Shown piece by piece: positions 37,013-49,842 of a stretch of DNA of 64,000 nt. The translations under genes and the position numbers were made by a program. Location of the stretch: positions 15,068,519 to 15,132,518 of the forward strand of contig CM046342.1 in the NCBI GenBank assembly GCA_025403435.1. The letters are read 5' to 3'. The notes beneath the pieces were generated by a model that searched no databases, was not told where the DNA came from, and was given only the letters and a program-made list of their open reading frames with translations. The first letter of the stretch is position 1. Each line of letters begins with the position of its first letter. The DNA comes from Artocarpus heterophyllus. Its lineage: Eukaryota; Streptophyta; Magnoliopsida; Rosales; Moraceae.

Positions 37013-37915
37013 CTTATAGAGTGACATAGCTAATTAATTCTAGAAGCTTCCTCTATGTTTAAAATTAAATATCACATATTTAAAATTAAAACAAACTATT
37101 TCCTTTTCCTTCATATGGCTATTTATAGATGAGATACCCAATTAATTCTAGATTTTGACCTGGTTCCTCAAATGTTTAAAACTACAACCCATAAAAGAAA
37201 AATTAATTGAAATTTACTAACTAAGCTTCTTGACTTCTTGGGTCTTCGTATAATCCACTTCACTTGGTCCCTGTATGTTTCTTTAAAAGAAATAGAATAA
37301 CGGGGAAAAAAAAGAGCAAAAACCTTTGGACTAGACAACAACCTCAGGGTCATGGCTTAAGGCAGAATTTTCCCAGCCCATTGCTTAGGCCGCAACACAA
37401 GTCACTGGCTTTAAGAGCAGCGACGTGTAGGCCATCTGGGCTTTGCTCTGTTGTTACCAATCATCTCAATTATTAACTTTGTTGACCATATAATGGCATG
37501 TAGTTCCAAATTCTTTGGGTCTTTCTTGATCTTGAAATCTTTATAATTTTTTAGTCTTCAATATTGTAATAATACTTAGGAACGACACATAGATTGCAAA
37601 AATTCCTATACCTAAAATTACAAGCGTGCATAATTCTAATAATAAATTAAAAATTTATGAATATACAAAAAATCTAAGGAAAAATATAATTAACGACCAA
37701 AATTCACTATCTATACATTCATCATATAAATTAATATAAACATCTACAATATGGCAATATGCTTACCCATCATATGCATACATCATAAATAACATATATA
37801 TTTAAAATTGACGATTACATAATCAATGCTTTAAATTAATATATTCTATAGCCGACTCTAATACTAATTGATGGTCTTTAAAACGATTTTAGACTAGCAA
37901 TAGCAAAAATATGGT
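37013..37915. other. Spacer, no gene seen
   Basis: AT-rich apart from 37310-37450. The open frames at 37168 and 37264 overlap on opposite strands and show no domain. Confidence 0.5.
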
Positions 37916-38610
37916 GAGCGATCGATCGTATATAACAAAATTTTTCAAAAAACTTTTAAGCACAATGTCATATATTATATTGATTTAATGCTAAATATAT
38001 CGATATATTATTTATTGATTAGTGCGATTAGGTTGAAAACTTCAATAGGCAACAAACTTTATGATACCAAAGTCTTCCTCTCCTAGTCTTTGTCACTAGT
38101 TAAACGAACATGTAGGCGTAGAAGGGAATTTAGTTTTCTCCAAATCGTTTTTCTAATTTGTCTCCTACAAATCTCAATACAAGTGCCAAGTGGAAATATG
38201 GTGAGTGAAAATGTAATGAGCGATCGATTGTATATAACAAAATTTTTCATAAAACTTTTAAGCGCAACATCATAGATTATATTAATTTAATGCTAAATAT
38301 ATAAATATATTATTTATCGATTGATGCGATTAGGTTGAAAACTTCAATAGGCAACAAACTCTATGATACCAAAGTCTTCCTCTCCTAGTCTTTGTCACTA
38401 GTTAGACGAACATGTGGGCGTAGAAGGGAATTTAGTTTTCTCCGAATTGCTTTTTTAATTTGTCTCTCACCAATCTCAACACATGAGCAAAATGAAATTG
38501 AAAATTGAATAACTTTTCTTATATTATTCTCCCTCTAAAAGTTGGCTACTACTAGGGGTTTTAGCAGCATTTTGTAGCAAAAAAATATTACTCAAAGAAT
38601 AACACATAAA
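37916..38610 (-). repeat. Retroelement fragments R2 and R3, tandem with 302 bp period
   Basis: Copy R2 starts GAGCGATCGATCGTATATAA at 37916 and R3 starts GAGCGATCGATTGTATATAA at 38218. Both contain, on the minus strand, TTTGGTATCATAGAGTTTG, close to the plant initiator tRNA-Met primer site TGGTATCAGAG (R3: 38371-38359). Only R3 continues into the ACTACTAGGGGTTTTAG part that R1 also has. So R2 looks like a partial duplicate of R3. Confidence 0.65.
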
Positions 38611-38624
38611 CCATAAAATAAGAT

Positions 38625-41600
38625 ATTCAAATAATTGTAAAAGTTTTTTTTGTTAAAATTTAAATATCATCCTTCCCTGTGTATATGGTATTGGAAAATG
38701 ATCTGCAGCAGAATTTTAAAAATTTTAAATCAAAGTCTTTTCTAAATATCAAGTTTAGTATGCTAAGTACATAAATTAAGAAAAGGCCTTACATACCTCT
38801 TCAGTAGACCGAAGACTATAGAAACACCGACTAGAGAAGAACATCCCAGAAGAGCCTCAAGCAACTGGTCTTCCTTGCTATTCTTTTTATATGATCAGAA
38901 TTTAGATTGTCGCACATCGTACAGTTTTTCTTCTAGTGACTCTCCTTCCAACCACTTGAGAAAACCAAGAGTTAAGTTTCCAGATGTTGAACAATAACTC
39001 TCTGAGAGTTCAAGAGTTTCTTTCACAAGCAAACTCACTCTATACTTCTCAAATGATCTAAGGAACAATGAAAAATAGTTTCCTTTATATAGTGGTCAAA
39101 TTTGGGGTCAATCCTTATTAGATTAGGCTTCAAAATTCAAGTGTGGATTAAGTTCTGATAAAAAATGCGCTAAAAACACAGAATAGGATTATCGCACGGT
39201 TGACCTACTGATCTTTGCAATTGACATGTCGAACTGGCTCCACTAGCCTGTCATTCAAGAAAATCCAAAAATCTCAGAATATCTTTTTCACGAGGGAATC
39301 TTAGATAAAGTCTCAGTTTTAATTCAAATAACCCAATAGAAAAGTTATTTGATTAAAACAGTCATATACAAATAATCTCATATCAAATAAAATATTATCC
39401 AAATAGTTCAACATGTTTATCTTGATTAATTCAACCAATAAATCAATATGAATCATTAAATCCAATATATCAAATTTTAGCCAATTTAATAATTAACATA
39501 AGTCACCAATGTATATGAACAACATGCCATAATGTTATAAAAATTATTATGAGCTAGCAAAAGGGACCTGATGGACATATATAGAGCAAACTCTTATAAT
39601 TATAAAATAACATATCCTAGATACATATATTTTATAATTATCAACTCTAACGCCACTCTACTAAAAGTTTAGAGCTGCACTCTCGAACTATATAAAATTA
39701 CGAAGCTCTAATAATCTAATCGTCTATGACATATCATAATTTGTAACATTCCCCATAGGATACTCATAATCGGCTTAAGGATAAACTCTGTTTTATCTTC
39801 CTGATTATTTTTATCTTATGTTCCATTATCTAATCATTGGAATACCTACTATTTATAAATAGTATACTATTTGATTACACATATGTATCCAAACAGTTGA
39901 GCATTCTAGTTTTTCAATTACAAAATAATACCTATAACAGAATATCATTAACTCTACAAAAGAACTATGGATTTCATATCTATGAATAACGAGTCTATGT
40001 CAATTAAGAGTCATATCTCCAACGTACTGGTATGTATACCATTTTAAAATTAGGATAGCACCATTTTGTATATCAAAAGACATAAGCCAATAATACAGGT
40101 CATTACTTCATTTCAAGATTAAGACATAGCACATATAATTGTCTAAAGTGAATTGATATGAACAAACAGAATTATTAATTAAATCAATTTAACTTTGATC
40201 CTGATCTAATATATCGTGACCTTGACAATATACTAATGTTTACACTCGTGGAGTCTCACTCTGATGGCCAAAGCAAGCCATCTCCCATTAGGGATGTAGA
40301 CAATATAACAATCTTAACATGAATGAAGTGTCTAACTTTACTCACTTGATTATGGATCTTATCATTTAGGCTGTCACATTTAATATTAATGCCTTCCTCA
40401 TAATATGTTCATCATATGCACGATCTTAAAGGTTTAGACTGACAATCTCAGATTTTAGTTTGCTTACTATATATTCAACAGAAATGAACATAAAGAGGAC
40501 AACATTTGATATATAAATAAGAAATACTCTTTATTGATTAATTGTCTCCAAAAACTTATTACATCATTTAATCCTCAAGACACCTAGTCTAACATATGGC
40601 GCCAATCTTTATAAGGCAGGGAGAGAATATGACTTATTACCTAATTTTGTTTTTGTCTTCGAAATTCGGATACCCAATTTAGAAAAATCTCATTTTCAAA
40701 ACTTAGAGACATTTGACTATTCAAAGCCTGAAACTTGAAGAGTAAGCTAGCATTATACAGGGAAGCCTTCCTTGTGTTAGGCGTGCATGGCACAGTGTCA
40801 TGGGACTACATGTGTCATCTAAAATTAATTATTAATTAAATAATCTGATTATTTAATATTTCTAAATTAATTTATAATTAATTTATTTTGAGTGATTTAA
40901 TTAAAATTCCATAATTTTAAATTAATTAATGAAACTCAATAATTTACTTGTCTAAATAGTATTTGTAAGGATGGTGGAAAACTAATGTACCCATAATTTT
41001 AAGCTTAATAAAATCACTATATTAATTAAACTCTTTAATTAATATATTACTTTTTTATCAATTTTAAAGTTACTCGACTATAAACTTCGAATTGCACTCT
41101 TAAAATTACATATATATAATTACTCATAAATAGAATTGTCCATTTGATATAGACATTGTATATAAATTGATCCTCCATTAATAATTCGTAAGTAGAGGTA
41201 GGTAGAAATCCATCAACCTCTTTTCTTACAATTTTATTTTTAAGTGGCCTCGATCTTCTAATGAATAATAAATTGATGAACTTAATCGCAAATTTGAGCA
41301 CTCATATTATTCAAGTCTTCAATCAATACTTAGGGTCGTTTCATTGGACATGACCAACACTATTGATGCTCAATTAAAGATTCTATATTTTAATTGAATA
41401 ATTAATTGTATATTATTGACTATTTAAATATCATCCTTAAATATTACACTCTTGTATATAACACTTACATATTATATTAAAGGTCACATAGATAATTATA
41501 GCATTTTAACGACATTGATAAAGTATTGATAAAATATCCACACAAATATAATAAAAAATTAATTTATTTCTTTCTAAATAATCTTCAATACAAAGCATCA

Positions 41601-41627
41601 CATGCTTTAAGGGTATCTATCCCAACA
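38625..41627 (-). mobile_element. J-family LTR copy 2, split by LTR D
   Basis: On the minus strand it starts TGTTGGGATAGATACCC at 41627 and follows LTR J over more than a kilobase, including GTTATATACAAGAG, AAGGATGATATTTAAAT, GTTCATCAATTTATTATTCA and AATTATGGGT. LTR D interrupts it at CGCCATA (40595-40599), and CCATATACAC resumes at 38688. The 3' part beyond about 38640 is not recognisable, so the copy is truncated. Confidence 0.7.
38689..40594 (-). mobile_element. LTR D: solo LTR
   Basis: On the minus strand it starts TGTTAGACTAGGTGTC at 40594 and ends GATCATTTTCCAATA at 38689, with a perfect 5-bp duplication CCATA on both sides (40595-40599 and 38684-38688). Length 1906 bp; same family as A', B and C. 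Its U3 motif cluster is badly eroded (TTCGACATGTCAAT type, about 39230), in contrast to C. Confidence 0.85.
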
Positions 41628-41632
41628 AAGAT

Positions 41633-42075
41633 ACATAATTTAAGGAGCACATACAAAATTATTTCTAACAAAAATGCCATTATAATTTTTTTGTTTCAAA
41701 ATACTATGTTTGACTTTGTACTCCCAGGAATATGTCACACCCGTCCCTGCATTTTATAATTCATGTTAACCTCTATTTCACTAAGAAGTATTTTAGCCTA
41801 AAACCAAAACAAGTCTTTTATAACATTAAAAATACATTACCTAAAATGATGTGATGCACAAAAATCAATACCTTCTTGAGAAAAAAAATCTATTAATTTA
41901 CCAGCTTTTAATGTTGCTGTTTGTTATACCTGGTGTTATTCTTATAAGGGTATAGTATTTTTTAATATGAATATTATGAAGAATTGACTATACAATTGAA
42001 TGGGAGTTCAATACATGCTTGATAATTCACTTATGTACATCAAAAAAAGACGTCTGTAATTACTTTAATAACAAT
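41633..42075. other. AT-rich spacer, no gene seen
   Basis: No coding, RNA or element signal recognised in these 440 bases. Confidence 0.5.
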
Positions 42076-42076
42076 T

Positions 42077-42595
42077 AAGAATGGCAATAGTCCCAGTATT
42101 AGAGGGGCCCTGTAAATACCCACTTTGAATGGTGCAGAGATGGAGGATAATATTCGGGGATGAGGGTGGGGACATGGACAAGGTCTTGTCCCTGAGTCGG
42201 AAGCAGTGTAGGGATGGGAAAGCATGTATATATTTTTTGAAGATACTTATTTTTGAAAAAATATATTTATTACTTTGAATATTGATTTGTTCTCAATTAC
42301 TCTAAAAAAAATGTATATATTGTTAAAGTTTGGTTTGTTTTGTTAAAAACATTGAATTTAGATTGAATTTCAACTAACTTTTTTGTTTATTATTATTGAA
42401 ATTTCATCAATTATAAAATATCATTATGAGGTTTGTGGTGAGCATGGGAAAAGCTTCCCATGTGGAAATTCCTAAAATTCGTCCCCTCTTTTCCTTAGCA
42501 AGATGAGGGTAAGAACATGGATAGATTTGGGAAGTAAGTATGGGGATCAAAAGCATTGCTCTTGCACCTCTCTTCCCCCAGGTTGCCATCCCTAT
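42077..42595. mobile_element. hAT-like element with TAGGGATGGCAA-type ends
   Basis: Left end TAAGAATGGCAATAGTCCC, right end on the opposite strand TAATAGGGATGGCAACC. Just inside both ends lie G-rich stretches (GGGGATGAGGGTGGGG; the right arm has GTCCCC and CCCCCA), which is characteristic of a widespread plant hAT family. The middle is AT-rich and non-coding. No clear 8-bp duplication. Confidence 0.65.
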
Positions 42596-42759
42596 TAATA
42601 AAGCTACCATGCAACATTTTAAAGATATGAAACTTGTCAAGGACAATCGTAGTATGTAATAATTATTAATGTGATTGATATTTATTATAATTATTAGAAC
42701 CCCTCACAAAAAATCGTGACACGATATTGGTGCTCACCATACTGATACTAGGGTTATTG

Positions 42760-43325
42760 ATACTCTTGTTGTGCTCAATGTTTACTATTCTCCTTCTGAT
42801 GGTGTCCTTTTTCTAAATCCTATTTTGTATTGTATAATTGTTATAAGTTTGGCACACCTAACATTTATACATTCATATATTGCACATCTGGTTTAGATCA
42901 TTAGTGAGTTTGTTATTTCTCATATTAAAGTTCATTGGGTTGTTGTTCTTTGTATTCCATGTTATCTCTGGTGCATCCTATTTTAAAGTCTTACTTCCAT
43001 CGACTTTATAGTTAGAGTTGTTTGGTTTCTTTGATGTTGATCGAGCCAATGTTACTATCCATGGCATATGCACGTTATTGGACACTTTTTATCATTCTAT
43101 CATTTCTAGATCTTCCACAAAAGCTGAGTATCACGCAAGGGCATTTACTGCCACTAAAATCATATGAGTACGTCGGTTACTTGTAATATGAAAAATGGTT
43201 GTTTCTCTTTCTTATCCCAAACCCATGTATAGTTGTATAGTGACAACAAGAGTGATATTCATACTGCTTAAAATTAAGTCTTTCTTGAGTGAAACAAACA
43301 TATCAACATTAATCGTAATATCATA
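42760..43325 (+). pseudogene. Copia RT/RNase H fragment (broken)
   Basis: Plus-strand reading with several frameshifts and stops gives ISLAHLTFIHSYIAHLV, KVHWVVVLCIPCYL and SRSSTKAEYHARAFTATKII followed by RRLL, matching the copia block that normally reads GSLIYLT.TRPDIAY, then SRSST(K/E)AEYRA with the catalytic Glu of RNase H. It belongs to a different copia lineage from the element at 5.4-11 kb. No LTR was found next to it. Confidence 0.75.
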
Positions 43326-43330
43326 TAATA

Positions 43331-43495
43331 GTGTGTTTGACAAATTTGTTTTCGAGCAAAATTTTTGATTGCTACTATATAAATTCTCACATACTATTGT
43401 GTTAAATAAGGGGTCTATAATGTACAGCTTTCACATGTCATAGTACTTTAAATTTAACTAAAATTGATTAAAACCACACTTTTTCAAAAACCTTG
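43331..43495 (+). mobile_element. Possible diverged M1 MITE
   Basis: GTGTGTTTGACAAATTTG at the left, CTCACATACTATTGTG and TGTACAGCTTTCACATGTCA in the middle, AAAACCACAC at the right follow the M1 order loosely. Confidence 0.35.
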
Positions 43496-45000
43496 TTATT
43501 ATTATTATTATTATGGCACTATTACAGCGCCTTTTGTTTCCTAGTGTAGGTTGTAAATTTCTTCAGAGGAAGAATTAGAGTTATTTATATTATTTTATTA
43601 GTAAGGGCAGTAAAGTATTCTTTTTCTAAGTCTATAATAATAATAATAATAACAACGACGACGACAACTTACCCTTTTCTCAATTCTCTATTTTGTATTG
43701 TGTAACGATTAACCTTACAGTATAAACAAGCGAACATCAACTAATTACAACATCAAACATAACAAATTACTCATGAATCGGTTGACTTGGTAGTCATGGT
43801 TTTGAAACATGGGGAAGAAAATATTTAAAAAAAACAAAAAACAAGAAGACCGGGGCAACCAATTTCAATTATATCCTCTTTAGGTTTTGCTTGAGCAATT
43901 AGTCCCTCAACCTTTAAATTCAAGGATAGTTAACAATTTGATAAATTTTACATTTTCTCTAACTTTTAAAGCCACTTTGAAACAAAAGTTTGTCTTTAAA
44001 ACAGTGTACCAAGTCAAATTTTGCCGGAAAAAAAACTCTAATAAAACTGATTTGAATAAAAACTTTTTGTTTTAAACAAGTTCTCAAAACAGGCTCTTTG
44101 TCTTGCAATGATGTGCTCCAAATTTTAACATAATATATGTTTCTTTTACACTCAAGCTAAAATAAATTTAATCATCCACTTGCTGTGGTCAAGTGATAAA
44201 TCTAGTGAAATGATAAATTTATCCTAACTCTAAGATTTATAGACTAATTAAAGAATAAAGGCCCTAATTTGAGTTTAAAAATCTAGTGGTTATAAAAAAA
44301 TAATACTAATTTAAACAAAAAGTGAAAGCATTAACAAATTTTCACCAAAAAAACGCCAATAATAATTTAAACAAAAAAGTGAAAACATTAGCAATTTTAT
44401 ACAAATATATATATATATATATATTCTCACTCATCTCCCATCTCTTTCTTGTTTAAAATTTTATGGTTTCATGGAAGGCAGAGGAAACTTAGCGCCAGGC
44501 AAAGAGTTCTTCATATTGCAGGGGGATTTTACGAGAGGAGGATCAAAATAGTTAACATTGCTGGGGTGAGGGTGGGGAGACTACAAGAATTTTATAAGCA
44601 TCTTTTTTTTCAAAAAATTTCCTTGTTTTTGTCACGTCCCATTAGTCAATTTTTGTCCAAAAGTTGATAGAAGGACTGAAAATTTAATAAGGTTTCAGAA
44701 CCTAGAAGGAAGAAATATTACGTTTTAAAATTTGAGTCGCAAATCAAAGATTGAGTTAAAAAACATATTCCAAAACTTATTGATACAGCCATCAACGCAA
44801 ATAAGAAGTAGGCAAAATAAAAGGCAAAAGCTTTAACGATTAAAAATATATAAAAAAAATTATAATATAATAATAAAAATGGAGTAATGGTAAGGATGAA
44901 TCCTAATTTTTTGAAAATGAAACTTCGCTTACACTAGAGATAGTACAAGCGAAGTTGCAAATAGCCACCCATTAAGAGCACAATTGATCCAGGAGAAAGA
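43496..45000. other. AT-rich spacer with microsatellites, no gene seen
   Basis: (TTA)n at 43496-43514, (ATA)n then (ACG)n at about 43637-43668, (AT)n at 44406-44424. The open frames are short and without domains. Confidence 0.55.
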
Positions 45001-46960
45001 TTAGATCCACCGATAGAAAAACAAATGCAGCATTTGGATAACAGATGACTAGAGACCCATAGTAAAAAGCCACTCGACACCTGCAATAGAGTTCATCAAT
45101 GACTTGTGATAAGATATCATTACTATCGATGGACGACACCAATCAACCAAAATCAAATTTACCCTAGTGAGGGCATATGCAACCTGACATAAAACTATAT
45201 CTAGCCAGCAAACACTACACACAATATTGCTGGCCAGCGGGTGTGAGATCCAAATAACTAGACACAAAAGAAACACAAACAAAATGGAAACATCATCACC
45301 TTTTTTGACAAAACAAAATACATTGAAAAGAAAAACAATAAAAACAAAGAACAACTTCAACCATTGGAGAGTCCAATAGGCTACAAGACAACCACCATCA
45401 GGCCTAGAGGTCGGATGAGAGCATCATAGGAAAACCAATTCACCTTCTGCTACAAAATGAAACGTTAAAACCCACAAAAGGGAACAACACCAGGGAACAA
45501 ATCTTTTGCGCCACCGTCTTCCACCCTCCTCCCACCCCTTACTTTGTCCGTCTCCACCAAGCCTCCCTCTCCAATATCAATAACGGCCTAATCCACCTCC
45601 CACCACCTAGATCTAAACCTCCTTAAGGGCCAAAATCCTAGGTAGCTTATCACCCAACAAATGTCATAACCAAAGCCATCCTCTAGGCTCTTGGGCCCAC
45701 CAATCTAGCAACTCACTCATCATGAGCTTCCCTGCCTTGCCAAATAGCCACACACCACCATTGAACCCCTCCTAACCAAATCCCTCCATAATCGAAATGC
45801 CCCTAGTTGTTGTTCCCTCCCCAAGACTAGAGCATTGGTGGCCAACCGAAGGCCTTCATTAGGCTGTAGCTCAAGGGATGAAAAGGGGGGCTTTAATGAA
45901 ACCCCAGAAAAACCTAGAGAGAGAAAAAAGAGCACTATAATCACAATTTTTTTACCAACTCATGAGTTATCATTAATTCATTGATAGATGCAATAATTTT
46001 GTAAACACTTGTTAAGAAAAACATGACAACTCTTAAATTGATATACAAGTTAACATTTGAGTTAGTATCCTTTAACATTTTTCATAAGAATATACTCACT
46101 AAGCTAACATAAGTCTAAACAATCACTCCCTTTAAAAAATCTTAGCCGTCATAATTTTATTAATTTCATTAAATTCTAGTTTTTAGAATAAAAAGGTATT
46201 TCTTTCATACCCCATCACCTAGCATACATCTATGTCTGCAATTTTTCAAAATTAGTTATTTAGTCGATTTTTTTTACTCAAGTTTTTGGGTCTTCCAAAT
46301 TTATTCCTTACTTTATTCCACATTAAGGAGTCTTCTTCACTCAGCTTTAACACCAATTCTCTCACTCACGTTAGCTCTTTCTTCCCCATGAAAACAATTC
46401 ATAACTTACCACAAACGGAGCCATTTTGAGAAAGAACTGTAGAAAGAGAGAGATGGAAATAGAGATAGGACTTGCCATAAACGCAGAGAGGACGACTAAC
46501 AGAAAGTCAGTTGTTCAGGCAAAGAGAGAGAGAGAGAGAGATGGAGAACAAAGAGTGAGTAAGAAATAGAAGAGAAGGAGTAATGGCTCTAGGCACATCG
46601 GCGCGTCTCTAGCAAGGACGACGGTGATTGAGCTGTTGTGGATTTAGAGCCACGATTCTCCCACTGCTAGCTCGTTAAAGTGTAGAGGATGATCATGACG
46701 AGCTGATGAAAACTCAGAGATCGTCGTTGCCCTCTTCGACATTAGTTCGCACCAAAGTTAGAGAATCGATCACCGACGATCTACACACTACTTCGTTTAT
46801 GCAAAGATATCAGGCGGTATATTTGGTGCTGGCCAAGGCAAAGACGGCCAAACTTAGTGCAGAGGCAAGCAACGTGGCGTGGGTGCAATGTTGGTCAACG
46901 ACAACAGCAGGGAGGAGGGAGAGAGAATGTGAGGGATTGCGTTTTTGTTTCTTGTTAGTG
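45001..46960. other. GC-richer unidentified stretch
   Basis: 45040-45945 and 46460-46940 are less AT-rich than the surroundings and hold open frames on both strands (for example 45049-45360 and 45720-45944 minus, 46706-47056 plus). I see no conserved domain, clean splice structure or element terminus. 46524-46542 is a GA run. A degraded gene, captured gene pieces or an LTR leader (compare 12600-13700) are all possible. Confidence 0.4.
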
Positions 46961-46968
46961 TTTGTGCT

Positions 46969-47140
46969 TATCACTAATATATTAAGGTTTATTAATGATG
47001 TACTAAACTTCATTACTGATATATTAGGCTTTTTATCACTGATATATTATGGTTAATTATTGATATACTCGGTGGTGTACTATAGTATATCATTGATGTA
47101 CTAGACTTTATCATTGATGTAGCTAGAGTATATCATTTAT
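46969..47140. repeat. Degenerate 21-23 bp tandem array (TATCACTGATATATTA type)
   Basis: About eight units such as TATCACTAATATATTAAGG, ATTACTGATATATTAGGC, TATCACTGATATATTATGG and TATCATTGATGTA. Each contains a small palindrome (ATCA..TGAT). Confidence 0.8.
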
Positions 47141-47276
47141 GAGGAAGGGTCATTTTTTAATTTAAAAAAATATAGTTGTTCATTTTAAAGAGGCTATAAT
47201 AAAGGGCCCATATGAGATAGCTTGCACTTTTACTTTTAAGCAATAGAAGAAAAGAAACATAAGCTAAGGCTTTTTA

Positions 47277-47600
47277 ATTAGTGTTTGGATAGCACATGAA
47301 AAAGTACTTTTTTATTTCAAAAGAGCTTTTAAACCTGTTTAGTTAAATAAGTCAAAAGCCCTTATTGATATACAAAGTAATGTAATTTAAGAATATATAT
47401 GAAATTCTTAATTTATTATTTTTAAATACAAGGTCAAAAATATAAAGAAAAAAGGTTTTTATGCTTTTATAAGTGTTTTTTTATAAGCCCATTAATTTGA
47501 CTTGTTCAATAAGTGTTTATAAAAGCCATAAGCATTTTTTCATGAGACATTTAAACTGGTTTATAAGTAGCTTTTGGACAAAATAAACCAAATATCTAAA
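47277..47600. mobile_element. Possible hAT-like MITE
   Basis: Starts AGTGTTTGGATAGCACATG and ends near ATAAACCAAATATCT, with internal repeats of ATAAGTGTTT and AAAAGCC. Short inverted ends (TGTTTGG/CCAAATA) are the only structural evidence. Confidence 0.35.
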
Positions 47601-47754
47601 ATAAGCTTTTCCAAGAGGCTCTTAAAAGCTCTTATTTATGCTTCTCTTTTTCTTTTTTTAATGTTTAAAAGTAAAAACATAGGTTATCTTAGGCGGGCCA
47701 AATGCCATTTACCTCTATACTTTATTTACATATTTAATTCGGAAGGTAACAACA

Positions 47755-48030
47755 ATATTTTGGATTTCCGCATTGTTGGATTTCCGAGATAGGCAGGCAA
47801 ACCAAAACCAACATGCGCTTCACATGGAATAGTCAATGTTGCCTTGAGAGGGTATGATAGCGGCACACGTCGGTGGACAGATTGGTGGTGTGATAGGCTT
47901 CGGTGGTGCCACCTGGAGATGCAACACCAATGGATGGTAAGGGAACAAACCCACATGCGTTTTCCAAAATGGGTTTCTCAGATTGAAACTCCTTTGGATG
48001 ACCATTGTTTCTCCCACGCGCAGGTATAGA
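47755..48030. other. GC-richer fragment of unknown origin
   Basis: A sharp change in composition and overlapping open frames on both strands (minus 47820-48017 and 47833-48126, plus 47844-48029). No motif fits a known family. It may be a captured exon. Confidence 0.35.
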
Positions 48031-48180
48031 TCGTGATTCTTCTTCTTCTTCCTCTTTCTTTTTTTTTTTCTTCTTTATCTCGGGACGCCAAAAGTTTTTT
48101 TTTTTTTTGGTCCATTTCATGTGCAAATCCTACTGATAATACACTATTTTTTGTTGAATTCAGTTAAATTATTTTTTTCT

Positions 48181-48600
48181 CAAATTTGACAAGTGAAAAA
48201 CAATACTATCGATAGGGATAAATTTTTTAATAAACTAAGCATATATGTTTATGTAATACATCCGTCCAATAAATAATTTAACATTTTAACTATTTGTTAA
48301 TGTCATCAATCTAGTCATTTTTCTCTCCTAGCAAGTTGTATATTAGTTGCTTGGTTACAAGTGTAATAAATACTCTACAAATTAATTTTTAAAATTTGAC
48401 GAGTGAAAGACGATATTATTATATAGAGAGAAATTTTTTGGTAGACTGGATATATGTGTTTATGTAATAAATCCGTTCAATAAATAATTAACATTTGAAT
48501 TATTTGTCAATGTCATCAATTTAGTCATTTTTCTCTTGTTTAGTAAGTTGTACATTAATTACATGGTCATAGGTGTCATAAATACTCTATAAATCAACTA
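48181..48600. repeat. Tandem duplication, 2 x about 210 bp
   Basis: Copy 1 (48181-48390) and copy 2 (48391-48600) share AATTTGAC(A/G)AGTGAAA, TATATGTGTTTATGTAATA, AATGTCATCAAT(C/T)TAGTCA and AATACTCTA(C/T)AAAT. Many small differences suggest an old duplication. Confidence 0.88.
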
Positions 48601-49679
48601 ATTTTAACTTTAAAAATTGACATATGATATATTATCAACATCAATTCTATCCCATCATCTCTCTCTCATTTTACATTTGTTATTTAATTACAATTGCCAT
48701 AATAATACTTCCGCTGTTTAATTTTCACTTTTTTTTTTAGAAACTGAAAGCCAAATATGCTACCACTTGATGTAAATGTCTTGCCATACTTCTTTTTTTA
48801 TTTCGCTTTTAAAATGTATTGCAGAACATGTTTAAACACACTTACAGTAACTTTTTTTTTTAATTTTGGGCTTTCAAAATATATAACTTAATCTATAATT
48901 TTTGTGAATAAATATTAGATATTTACAATTATTTATATATTTTGGAAATAAATACTTTTTACAAAAAAAAAATGAAGAAAATAAACACTTGCACCAAGAA
49001 AAGTTTTTCCCCATCAATCACTATAAAAAAGGGCGAAAGTTCTTCTTTTTCGCAGATATATCTGAACATAGTAATATATAAACAATGAGAAATTTAGTTT
49101 TTAAGTTTTTAATTTAGTTTCTAAATTGATAAAGTATAAAAAGTTATATATTTTTTTTAAATATCTGATAGAGCATTAATGATTTAGTGTGATTTGTGAA
49201 CGTCAATCACCATCTTTTTTGAAAAGGCTGCAATTATCTTCGTGTATCTCTCCATTATTTTCATACAAATTTAACAAAAATATTCGTCGTTGGAGGAAAA
49301 ATATTAAAGTGACATTTCTTTGATGTTTTGGGAGTCACTTAAGTCATTAGTCAGCTTCGGACAATTGTATGGTCCATTTGAAGATGATCTCCATGAACGC
49401 TCAAAAAAAAAAAAAAATCCATACAAATTTGTTATTGGTTGTGAGATGCAATCGTTTTATATGTACACTTTTATATATTAACGATTGTGGCCTTGAAACT
49501 TTAGTTGATCAATCTACTACTGTACGTCAAATTCTACTTTGGCATGCAAAGAGATGTAAAAGAGAAGATTTACCTTCCGTTGCAATCATTACTTCACAAA
49601 AAATTAAAAAAAAAAACCCCCTTACTTGTTTTAGAGGAAAAAAAACCCTTATCACTTCAAGATAAAAATAAAATAAACT
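48601..49679. other. AT-rich spacer, no gene seen
   Basis: Several poly-T and poly-A runs. The open frame at 49369-49665 overlaps A runs and has no domain. Confidence 0.55.
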
Positions 49680-49842
49680 ACTGTTTGACTGAGTGGTGGG
49701 AACTAAACTCAGTTATAAATAGTGTAAAGCTCTTACATGCTTACAGTAATAATAAAAAAAATTGCTACAGTATAAAGCTCTCACATGCTATAGTAAAAAT
49801 AGTTCTAACCAACGGTTCCTACCACACTTTCAAACACCCTCT
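49680..49842 (+). mobile_element. M1-family MITE, copy b
   Basis: ACTGTTTGACTGAGTGG at the left, then AACTCAGTTATAAATAGTG, two TAAAGCTCT(T/C)ACATGCT cores, and CCAACGGTTCCTACCAC plus CAAACACCCT at the right. It is the most complete copy of the family. Confidence 0.75.

Noticed and set aside
38620..41632. AAGAT on both sides as the target duplication of J copy 2
   Set aside because: The left end does not end in the CCAATA form of the family and the 3' part of the LTR is missing, so the 5-mer match is not meaningful in AT-rich DNA.
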